A DNA stretch of 64,000 nt. It comes from CADEED01 sp963842515. GTDB lineage: Bacteria; Pseudomonadota; Gammaproteobacteria; Steroidobacterales; Steroidobacteraceae. The first letter of the stretch is position 1. Each line of letters starts with the position of its first letter. The DNA is taken from assembly GCA_963842515.1 (NCBI GenBank), contig CAWJGO010000001.1:806001-870000 (forward strand). Reading direction: 5' to 3'. The notes below the pieces were generated by a model. It was not told the origin of the DNA. It made no database searches and saw only the letters and a program-made list of their open reading frames with translations. This document shows, piece after piece, positions 26,077 through 33,265 of this stretch. The position numbers and the translations under genes were made by a program.

Positions 26077-27006
26077 ATGGCGCTTAGATCCCTGGTCTTG
26101 ACGATGTTGTTGGCCGCGGTCTGCCTGCCCGCGTCCGCCGCCAGCCCAAACGGCGCCCAGGAGCGTGGCGCCGAGCAGTTTCTCGCCGCGGTAGCCAGCG
26201 GCAACGCCCAGGCGATCGCACAGGAACTGCATCCCGATGAGCTCGAGAAGCTGCGCGGCCGCCTTCTCGAGCTGCTGCGTGCCGAAGGCTCGCGCAGCGA
26301 CAACACCTACCGCTCCCGTCTCTTCGGGCCCGGCCGATCGCTCGCCGAGCTGGAAAGCATGACCGCCGTCCGCTTCTATGCCGCACTTTCCGACCGCCTG
26401 CGCATTCGCGCGCGCACGTTTCAAAAGTTCGACTGGCTGGCGGCGGTACCCGACGGCAAGCTCGTCTATCTAGTCGGTCGCGGCGAGCCGCCCAAGGATC
26501 GCGGCTCGGTCAAGGTCACCGTGACCGTGGCGCTCATGCAATATGGCGCGCAATGGCGGGCGGTCATTCCGAGCGAAATCGAGGCGCAGATAGACGACCT
26601 GCTCGAAGCCCGGGTTACCGCAGCTCCCGCGCCGGCGGCCGGCGGCGCCACGGCCGCTGCGCCAGTCCCTGCCGTGCCGCTCGCGGCCGGCATCAGTGAG
26701 TTGCTCGCCCGGGCCGAGGCCAGCCTCGCGGCGGGACACTGCGAGGAGTACTACAGCCAGTTCATGAGCCCGAACTTCAACAAGGCCACCTCGCGCAGCG
26801 CGCGCAAGACACTGGTCGCCGCGTGTACCAACAGCGAGAGCACGCGCGAAACCATGATCACCACGCTGCGCATCGTTCAGGAGCTCACGCCGAAGTACGA
26901 CCTCGGTGGCTCGCGGGCCGTCTACGACGTGAGTGGCCAGGGACTGCCATACCAGCGCTTCGTGCTCGAACGCGACAAAGAAATGCGCTGGTACATCGCC
27001 GAGTGA
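26077..27006 (+). CDS. secreted hypothetical protein
   Basis: 309 residues with a clear signal peptide (MALRSLVLTMLLAAVCLPASA). Two domains are joined by an Ala/Pro-rich linker (about residues 178-200): an N-terminal helical half (residues 25-175) that ends in a beta-rich stretch, and a C-terminal half with two cysteines (HCEEYYSQF, AACTNSE). I do not recognise a family; the N-terminal half resembles the NTF2-like/DUF-type domains that accept small ligands only loosely. ATG 26077 was chosen because GGAG lies six bases upstream; in-frame ATGs at 26041 and 26065 would add a non-signal extension. Confidence 0.7.
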   Translation: MALRSLVLTMLLAAVCLPASAASPNGAQERGAEQFLAAVASGNAQAIAQELHPDELEKLRGRLLELLRAEGSRSDNTYRSRLFGPGRSLAELESMTAVRFYAALSDRLRIRARTFQKFDWLAAVPDGKLVYLVGRGEPPKDRGSVKVTVTVALMQYGAQWRAVIPSEIEAQIDDLLEARVTAAPAPAAGGATAAAPVPAVPLAAGISELLARAEASLAAGHCEEYYSQFMSPNFNKATSRSARKTLVAACTNSESTRETMITTLRIVQELTPKYDLGGSRAVYDVSGQGLPYQRFVLERDKEMRWYIAE

Positions 27007-27043
27007 TGGCGACGTTGATGGACAAAACACAATGGGTGGTTCC

Positions 27044-27523
27044 ATGTTGAACATCCGACCTGCCACACAAGCGGATGCTGCGACCATCGCCAGCCTGGTA
27101 CGGGAGCTCGCGCTCTACGAAAAGCTCGAGCATGAAGCGAAGGCCGGGCCCGAAGATTTCCTGCGCGAGCTCGAATCACCGAACCCGGTGATCCACGTAC
27201 TGATCGCCGAATGGGATGGCACGCCCGCGGGTTTCGCGCTGTATTTCTTCAACTTCTCCACCTTCGTCGGCCGGCCCGGGCTGTACCTCGAAGATCTCTT
27301 CGTGCGTCCAGCGCAGCGCAGTCATGGCATCGGCCGCGCGCTGTTGCGGGCGCTGGCGCGCATCGCCGAACAGCGCGGCTGCGGCCGCATGGAGTGGGCG
27401 GTACTCGACTGGAACGAGCCGGCGCTGCGTTTCTATCAATCACTGGATGCGCGCCAGATGAAAGAGTGGATCATCCACAGACTCACGCCGGTCGAGATCG
27501 CCAGGCTCGCGGCCGAGGCCTGA
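27044..27523 (+). CDS. GNAT acetyltransferase of the SSAT/thialysine type
   Basis: 159 residues with full GNAT fold. The N-terminal IRPATQADAATIASLVRELA, the acetyl-CoA loop VRPAQRSHGIGRALL and WAVLDWNEPALRFYQSL match the spermidine/spermine (diamine) N-acetyltransferase branch, whose bacterial members also act on thialysine. It would acetylate a primary amine in the cytoplasm; the actual substrate is uncertain. It lies 37 bases after the secreted protein and 12 bases before the rhodanese gene. An in-frame ATG at 27032 is an alternative start. Confidence 0.85.
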   Translation: MLNIRPATQADAATIASLVRELALYEKLEHEAKAGPEDFLRELESPNPVIHVLIAEWDGTPAGFALYFFNFSTFVGRPGLYLEDLFVRPAQRSHGIGRALLRALARIAEQRGCGRMEWAVLDWNEPALRFYQSLDARQMKEWIIHRLTPVEIARLAAEA

Positions 27524-27535
27524 CAGGAGAGCGCC

Positions 27536-27952
27536 ATGCGGATTCTCTTCATCACCTTGTTAGCCGGCGCAATTCTCGGCTCCGCGCGCATTGCGGTTGC
27601 CGCCGATCCGGTGCCCGTGCCCGACAGCAGTGCTGCGCTGATGTCGCAAACCGACCTGCTGGCCCGCCTCGAGCGCAAGGATGCGGATCTCGTCGTGCTC
27701 GACGTCCGTACCGCCGCCGAGTTCGCCGCCGGCCATGTGCCTGGGGCACGCAACCTGTCCCACGAACTGCTGTCCTCGCGAATCGGCGAGCTCGACGGGT
27801 TGCGCGGCAAACAGGTGGTGCTCTATTGCCGCAGCGGGCGGCGTACCTTGTTAGCGGAAGAGGTGTTGAGAAAGGCCGGTTTCACCCGGCTTGCGCATCT
27901 CGAGGGCGACTTCCTCGCATGGGAAGCCGGGAGCCGTCCGGTCGAGCGCTAA
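27536..27952 (+). CDS. periplasmic rhodanese-like sulfurtransferase
   Basis: 138 residues: signal peptide (about 1-22, ending VAA) and a single rhodanese domain. The active-site loop is YCRSGRR, with the catalytic Cys followed by the six-residue loop typical of thiosulfate-type enzymes; VVLDVRTAAEFAAGHVPGA is the CH2A-like element. Single-domain exported rhodaneses carry sulfane sulfur in the periplasm. CAGGAGA upstream supports ATG 27536. Its stop overlaps the gspB stop from the opposite strand by four bases. Confidence 0.88.
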   Translation: MRILFITLLAGAILGSARIAVAADPVPVPDSSAALMSQTDLLARLERKDADLVVLDVRTAAEFAAGHVPGARNLSHELLSSRIGELDGLRGKQVVLYCRSGRRTLLAEEVLRKAGFTRLAHLEGDFLAWEAGSRPVER

Positions 27953-28677
27953 TTTCCGTCCAGCGTGAACTGCTGTCCACGGAAGAAAAGGCGCGCGCCG
28001 CTCGGCGTGATCGAGTCGAGGCGAACTCCCTCGGGAAGCGATTCACCTTCGCGCAGCTTGCGCATGTTGATGAAGACAAATCGCTTGGCGGGATCGGCAT
28101 CGTAGACATGCAGGTCCAGGCGCAGGTCGGGAAGCTGCGTCCCCTTGGCCACCACCTCGTCGCGTGAAGGCAATGAATCCCCGGAGCTGCGTCGCGCCGC
28201 GGCGGCATTGGCCTCCGCCGGCGTGATCGCGGGTGCGTAGTCCCGCGCGTCGTAGTCGGGCGGTACCGAAGGCTCCTGACCCGAGAGCATGGGTTCTTCC
28301 ACGAGCGGTGGTTCATTGCTCGGCGCCACCACGCCGGCGTCGGGGTAGTTGGTACCGATCGAGACTGTCGGAGCGGCGTTTTGCGGGATGTACGTGGCAG
28401 TGGCGGGCACCGTGACCATGCCTGGGGGAGTTGCCGCCGGAGACGAGGTGGTTGCAGTGCCGCCCGCTGCGGCCGGCGCGGCTTCCGGGCTGGCCGGTTG
28501 ACGCAGTACGAACCACAGCAGGAACACGAGATTGACGCCTAACAACCCCGCGAGCCCGATGCCCCACAGCGGAAAGCGGCGCCGCGGGGCAGCCACCTTG
28601 ACTTCGAACAGCGCCGGCGAGGATTGCCGCTGACGGTCGGTTTCGGACTTCTTGAGTGCGTCGAGAATGAATGACAT
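27949..28677 (-). CDS. gspB: GspB-like type II secretion assembly protein
   Basis: 242 residues: a short cytosolic MSFILDALKKSE motif that is typical of GspB/ExeB, one TM helix (about 37-58), a Pro/Ala/Thr-rich periplasmic linker and a C-terminal GspB domain (LPDLRLDLHVYDADPAKRF through LFFRGQQFTLDGN). GspB works with GspA to insert the secretin GspD through peptidoglycan. It begins one base after the gspA stop, so the pair is an operon. The core T2SS genes are not in the window. Confidence 0.86.
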   Translation of the reverse strand: MSFILDALKKSETDRQRQSSPALFEVKVAAPRRRFPLWGIGLAGLLGVNLVFLLWFVLRQPASPEAAPAAAGGTATTSSPAATPPGMVTVPATATYIPQNAAPTVSIGTNYPDAGVVAPSNEPPLVEEPMLSGQEPSVPPDYDARDYAPAITPAEANAAAARRSSGDSLPSRDEVVAKGTQLPDLRLDLHVYDADPAKRFVFINMRKLREGESLPEGVRLDSITPSGARLFFRGQQFTLDGN

Positions 28678-28678
28678 G

Positions 28679-30283
28679 TCAGCTCCCGCTGCCACTGCGC
28701 AGAAAGGGGGTGGCCGAATCATTGAGCGCCGCATCCAGTGCCACCTGCGTCTGCACGCCGGCGATGCCATCCACGGCGAGGCGATTCTTGCGCTGGAATT
28801 CCTCGACCAGCGTCGCGAGCTCCGCGTCGAAACTGTCATTCGCGGGTGCGTCGGCCGGCATGCCATTGACGCGCCGCAGGCTGTCGCGCAACCAGCGCAC
28901 GCGCGCGTCGCGCGCGCCCAATGCCAGGGGTTGGGATCCTCCGGCGGCGGGCCGCCACAGGAGCACGTAGTCGCCAAACCAGCTGCGCGAGAGATCGCCG
29001 ATGCCAATCTTCCGCTGCGCGCCTCCCAGGTCCACCTGCGCGTGCTCTTCGTCGAGGCTGGCCAGCACGAGCTGGTGCGCGTGCCCGCCGGAGTCGATGA
29101 CGTTGAGCACCGCCGGTCGATTGAACAGCCGCAGCTGCGCCAGCGATCCGCGCTGCGTCAGGCATTCGAGCCCCGACTTCTGCGCCTGGCTGCAGGGGTC
29201 CACGCTTCCTGCGACATAGCGCAGGCCCCAGAGGGCGAACAGCTTGTTGAACGCATTGTCCGGGTCCGTTTCCGCCGCGTATTCACCTAACAACTTGTCG
29301 AGATCGGGAGCCGGCGGCTCGGGCGCAGGCTGCGGAGTCTGGATGGCCGCCGCAACCGGCGCGGCCGGCGGAGTCTTCGGCAGCAGGCGCGGCAGCAGGA
29401 GCACTGTGCTCACCACGGCCACCGCGGCAGCGGACGCCCCCGCGGTCCATGGCAACCAACGCGGCTGGATGCTCTTGCCGAACACCTCGCCGGCTGCGCG
29501 GCGCACCACGCTGGCGCTCACCAGGTGGCGGTCCTCGGTGAACGCGCCCAGCAATGCGCGATCGCTGATGATGTTGATGAGGCGCGGCACGCCGCCCGAC
29601 AGACGCTGGATTTCGCGCAAGGCGCCGTTGGAAAACACCTCGCGGGTGGCACCGGCAACGCGCAGGCGATGGCGCACGTATGCCGACGCCTCGTTGCCCG
29701 ACAGCGGATCGAGGTGGTAACGCCCGGTGATACGTTGCGCCAGCTGGCGCAGCTCGACGCGGCCTAACAACTCACGCAGCTCCGGTTGGCCGATGAGGAT
29801 GATCTGCAGAAGCTTCTGCGTCTCGGTCTCGAGATTGGTGAGCAACCGCACCTGTTCCAGCACCTCGGGTGCGAGGTTCTGTGCTTCGTCGACCACCAGC
29901 ACGATGCGCTTGCCGACGGAGTGCGCCTTGAGCAGGTGGCGACTCAGCAGGTCGACCAGATCCTTGAGACTACGCTCCGAGCCGGCCGCTACGCTGAGCC
30001 CGAGCTCCTCGCAGATGGCCAGCAGGAACTCCGCAGGCGTCATGCGCGGGTTGAGAATCAGCGCGATTTCAGCGTGTTTGGGCGCTTGCGCCAGCAGCGA
30101 GCGGACTACCGTGGTCTTGCCCGTGCCGACCTCGCCGGTCAACTGGATGAAGCCGCCGGCCTCGTTGATGCCGTACACCAGGTGCGCCAGGGCCTCCGCG
30201 TGCCGCTCCGAGAGGAACAGGTAGCGCGGATCCGGGGTGATCGAGAAAGGCTTCTCGTTGAGGCCGAAAAAGGAGGCGTACAT
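28679..30283 (-). CDS. gspA: GspA/ExeA-like AAA ATPase with peptidoglycan-binding domain
   Basis: 534 residues. MYASFFGLNEKPFSITPDP is the family N-terminus; Walker A GEVGTGKTT (50-58) and Walker B VLVVDEAQN follow. A TM helix lies near 275-297, and the periplasmic part ends with a peptidoglycan-binding-1 domain (about 465-530; EFQRKNRLAVDGIAG). The protein remodels peptidoglycan attachment so that the type II secretin can assemble. The ATG at 30283 lies two bases from a REP-like repeat, so the 5' leader is made largely of that repeat and the ribosome site is weak. Confidence 0.9.
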   Translation of the reverse strand: MYASFFGLNEKPFSITPDPRYLFLSERHAEALAHLVYGINEAGGFIQLTGEVGTGKTTVVRSLLAQAPKHAEIALILNPRMTPAEFLLAICEELGLSVAAGSERSLKDLVDLLSRHLLKAHSVGKRIVLVVDEAQNLAPEVLEQVRLLTNLETETQKLLQIILIGQPELRELLGRVELRQLAQRITGRYHLDPLSGNEASAYVRHRLRVAGATREVFSNGALREIQRLSGGVPRLINIISDRALLGAFTEDRHLVSASVVRRAAGEVFGKSIQPRWLPWTAGASAAAVAVVSTVLLLPRLLPKTPPAAPVAAAIQTPQPAPEPPAPDLDKLLGEYAAETDPDNAFNKLFALWGLRYVAGSVDPCSQAQKSGLECLTQRGSLAQLRLFNRPAVLNVIDSGGHAHQLVLASLDEEHAQVDLGGAQRKIGIGDLSRSWFGDYVLLWRPAAGGSQPLALGARDARVRWLRDSLRRVNGMPADAPANDSFDAELATLVEEFQRKNRLAVDGIAGVQTQVALDAALNDSATPFLRSGSGS

Positions 30284-30284
30284 A

Positions 30285-30330
30285 TTCAGGCCTGACGGCC
30301 ACTCTCAACGCCGCCGAAGCGGCGGCGTAC
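30285..30330 (+). repeat. REP-like double-hairpin repeat, copy 1
   Basis: The element reads TTCAGGCCTGACGGCC, then ACTCTCAA, then a hairpin CGCCGC-CGAA-GCGGCG (30309-30324). Bases 30296-30324 are identical to 55069-55097. A GGCC-TGAC-GGCC inverted pair forms a first, shorter hairpin. It sits immediately upstream of gspA. Confidence 0.75.
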
Positions 30331-30384
30331 ATTGAACGGGCCGCGAGTATTACACGGGCTTTTCAGACTCGGCTACCGTCGCGG

Positions 30385-31656
30385 CTACCGCCTGTCGGTG
30401 GACGGCGTCGTCCCGCGCGTCCGACGCCGTCCCGGCGCTTTTTCGGACATATCTTCGTCGATTTCGTTCGCGCCGCGAGCCTCCGGCAGGGAGCTCCCAC
30501 GACGCACGGAGAGATTGCCGAATCGCTCGCGGATCAGGTCCACGGCGGCATCGAGACCGCTGGCGGTCGAGGCAGTGGCGCCAGCCGCGGGCACAGCGAA
30601 CAAGTCGAGCTGGTCGGCCGCGTGCAGGTGGTTCACGCCCACGCCTAACAACCGCACCTTGGCCCGCGGTTGCTCGCCGAGCCAGGCGGTCAGCAGCTCG
30701 GCGGCGATCTTGGCGACCGTGCGCGAGTCGGTGGTCGAAGGCTCGAAGCGTTTCTGCCGCGTGAAGGTCGTGAAGTCCGCCCGCCGGATCTTGACCTGCA
30801 CGCAGCCGGCGGCGAGGTTTTGCGCCCGCATGCGCGTCGTCGCGCGATCCGCGAGCCGCAGCACTTCCGCCTGCATCTTGCCGTGATCGGCAAGATCACT
30901 GAAAAAGGTTTCCTCGGCGCTGATCGACTTCTCGTCCCATTCGGACATCACCGGCCGGTCGTCGATGCCCGCGGCCCGCTCGCGCATGCGCTGGGAGTCG
31001 CGGCCGAAGATCGGCCAGAGCACCGCGTCGGAAGCTAGACGCAGAGCACCGAGCGTGCTGAGACCGGCACCTTCGACACGTTCGCCAAGCTTGCGGCCGA
31101 GCCCGGGCAGCTTGCGCACCGACAGCGGATCGAGGACCGCGCGCAGGTTGTCGGCGTTGACCACCGTGAGCCCGTCGGGTTTCTCCAGGTCCGAGGCGAT
31201 CTTCGCCACCAGCTTGTTAGGCGCCACGCCCACCGACGCGGCGAGCTGGGTGGTGGCGCGGATGTTGTTCTTGATGTGGCGCGCGATGCTCACTGCTTCG
31301 CCCTTGAGCGCGAGACTCGCCGTGACGTCGAGGAAAGCCTCGTCCAGCGACAGGCCTTCGACCACGGGCGTGTACTCGTGAAAGATCGCGAACACCTGGT
31401 GCGAAACCTCGCGGTACACCGCCATGCGCGGGCTCACGCAGATGGCATGGGGGCAGCGGCGCAGCGCTTCGCGGATGGGCATCGCCGAGCGCACGCCGAA
31501 TTTGCGCACCTCGTAGCTGGCCGCGGCGACCACACCGCGATTGCTGGTGCCGCCGACGATGACCGGCTGGCCGCGCAATTCCGGGCGGTCGCGTTGCTCG
31601 ACCGACGCGTAGAAAGCGTCCATGTCGACGTGCAGGATGGCTCGCGGTGTGGTCAT
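30385..31656 (-). CDS. dinB: DNA polymerase IV (Y family)
   Basis: 423 residues. Catalytic carboxylates are in DMDAFYASVE (11-20) and SLDEAFLD near residue 105; the thumb helix-hairpin-helix (PGLGRKLGERV) and little-finger domain follow. Pol IV performs low-fidelity translesion synthesis. The C-terminus has a low-complexity extension (about the last 60 residues, Arg/Ala/Glu-rich) beyond the usual 350-residue core, and a final clamp-binding motif is preceded by QLDLFAV near residue 350. No LexA box is evident upstream, so SOS control is not supported by what I can see. Confidence 0.93.
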   Translation of the reverse strand: MTTPRAILHVDMDAFYASVEQRDRPELRGQPVIVGGTSNRGVVAAASYEVRKFGVRSAMPIREALRRCPHAICVSPRMAVYREVSHQVFAIFHEYTPVVEGLSLDEAFLDVTASLALKGEAVSIARHIKNNIRATTQLAASVGVAPNKLVAKIASDLEKPDGLTVVNADNLRAVLDPLSVRKLPGLGRKLGERVEGAGLSTLGALRLASDAVLWPIFGRDSQRMRERAAGIDDRPVMSEWDEKSISAEETFFSDLADHGKMQAEVLRLADRATTRMRAQNLAAGCVQVKIRRADFTTFTRQKRFEPSTTDSRTVAKIAAELLTAWLGEQPRAKVRLLGVGVNHLHAADQLDLFAVPAAGATASTASGLDAAVDLIRERFGNLSVRRGSSLPEARGANEIDEDMSEKAPGRRRTRGTTPSTDRR

Positions 31657-31697
31657 GGCGTCGTTACGGCGAACGATGCGTGGCTATTTCCGACCGC

Positions 31698-32135
31698 CTA
31701 TTCCTGAACGACGATGGTGATCTTCTTCGAGATCACCGCCGGATCGTGCGGAACGTGCAGCGCGTCGCCGAGCACCAGCTGCAGCGTATGTTTGCCCGGC
31801 GGCAGTGTCACGGTCGTCTCGGTCTGCCCCTTGCCGAAATGCACGCTCTTCTCGTTCGCCGGCAGCGGTTGCGCGAGGTCGGGGGGCGCGTCGCTGTCGA
31901 TCAGCAAATGATGGTGGCCGGCGTTGTCGAACTTGATGCCCGCGGGCGCAATTCCCATGCCCTTGAGGCCGAATACCACGGTGACGGGTCCTTTGACCTT
32001 GGCACCATCCTTGGGCGAAACGATGTACACCTCCGCTCCGGCGACCGAGGGCGTGCGTTCGGCGGCGAAGGCAATCACGCAGGCGAGGGTGAGTGCGGCG
32101 CCGAGCGCGAGGCGCGGCAGGAAGGCGGTTGTCAT
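31698..32135 (-). CDS. secreted DUF4399 protein
   Basis: 145 residues with a signal peptide ending at FAAE. The domain VYIVSPKDGAKVKGPVTVVFG, GHHHLLID and PPGKHTLQLVLGD is characteristic of DUF4399, a beta-sandwich found in periplasmic proteins, sometimes with copper-related genes; the GHHHL stretch could bind a metal. AAGGAG seven bases before ATG 32135 supports the start. Function unknown. Confidence 0.82.
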   Translation of the reverse strand: MTTAFLPRLALGAALTLACVIAFAAERTPSVAGAEVYIVSPKDGAKVKGPVTVVFGLKGMGIAPAGIKFDNAGHHHLLIDSDAPPDLAQPLPANEKSVHFGKGQTETTVTLPPGKHTLQLVLGDALHVPHDPAVISKKITIVVQE

Positions 32136-32209
32136 CGGGCGGCTCCTTGGCATTGAGGGTGGCAAGTTAGACCCGCGCGAACCCGGCACGCAAGCGTCAC
32201 GGGCCCTCG

Positions 32210-33256
32210 TTACGCGATTGTCATGGCGCTGTAGATGGCGGTGAGCAGCAGGACCGTTGCGCCCGCCACCACATAGGCGAAACCGACGGTGACGTACTTG
32301 ACCAGGGTGATGGTTCGGCCCTGGCCGTAGACATTGCGCATGGCGCGGAACAGGTACCAGATCATGTACAGCCACGCTGCGAAATGGAGCGGTCCTAAGT
32401 GCTCGCCCACCACGGGGATCATGCTCAGCAGTGCCAACATCGTCAGCAGCAGGAACACGAATGCGTGGTTGTGGATGAGAAACAGCAGGTGCTCCACGTA
32501 GTAGCGCTTCGGGCGCCAGTACAACAGGCTGATCACCAGCGCCAGCAAAGGCAGGAACACGAACATGGCGCGCGGTATGTTGTGCACCACGGACTTGAAG
32601 AGCGCAGCCCCGCTGTCTTCGGCGATCTTGATGCAGGCGGCATGGAACTTGGGGTAGTTGCCGCCGGCGCCAGCATCGGGGTTCTTGAACGCGTCGCAGA
32701 ACGTGGTCAACTGGGTCTCTTCGGCAGCCATCGCCCCGCCCGCTGCGGCGGTGGCGCTTTCCCGATCAGCCTGCTGCTTGAGCGCGGCGGCAGCCAGTTT
32801 CAGCCCCTCGCTCGCCGGCCCACTGTCTTTCTCGAACTCGGCCGCAACAGCCCGCATGTCCGCCGCGCGTTCCGCAGGCGTCCGGGTGTCCACGTCCAGC
32901 TGGAATGCGCCGCCTTCCGGAAGCCCCACCGCGAGGAAGAACAGCACGCTGATCACCAGATACAGGCGAAACGGCGGCAGGTACCTCACGCGATGGCCGG
33001 TGAAGAATTCGCGCGTGAGGAATCCCGGGCGCGCGAGCAGGTACCACAGGGTGCGCCACAGGCGCGAGTCCGCGTGCGAGATGCTTTCGAAAGCTTCGCC
33101 GGCGAAGTGCGCCACGGTGTGGATGTGCGGTTCGTGGCGCTGCCCGCAGGACGCGCAGTAATCTCCGGCCAGGGCCGCGCCGCAGTTGGCGCACACCATC
33201 GTCAGCGCCTGTGGCGGTTCCGGCGGGCTAACTACCAGGACGGGTGGCGAATTCAT
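32210..33256 (-). CDS. DUF3667-type membrane protein with zinc ribbon (copy 2)
   Basis: 348 residues. A zinc ribbon (CANCG, CASCG) is followed by RLWRTLWYLLARPGFLTREF, then GHRVRYLPPFRLYLVISVLF, matching DUF3667. An inserted Ala/Glu-rich helical segment (about 145-205) and four C-terminal TM helices complete it. It is a longer paralogue of the protein at 12734. It lies nine bases downstream of fadE on the same strand and is probably in the same transcript, which may hint at a membrane-lipid role, though this is inference. Confidence 0.78.
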   Translation of the reverse strand: MNSPPVLVVSPPEPPQALTMVCANCGAALAGDYCASCGQRHEPHIHTVAHFAGEAFESISHADSRLWRTLWYLLARPGFLTREFFTGHRVRYLPPFRLYLVISVLFFLAVGLPEGGAFQLDVDTRTPAERAADMRAVAAEFEKDSGPASEGLKLAAAALKQQADRESATAAAGGAMAAEETQLTTFCDAFKNPDAGAGGNYPKFHAACIKIAEDSGAALFKSVVHNIPRAMFVFLPLLALVISLLYWRPKRYYVEHLLFLIHNHAFVFLLLTMLALLSMIPVVGEHLGPLHFAAWLYMIWYLFRAMRNVYGQGRTITLVKYVTVGFAYVVAGATVLLLTAIYSAMTIA

Positions 33257-33265
33257 CGTCGCAGG

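Noticed and set aside
19406..27952. Defence island or mobile element in the accessory region
   Set aside because: No integrase, transposase, restriction, toxin-antitoxin or nuclease-effector genes and no direct repeats or tRNA ends are seen.
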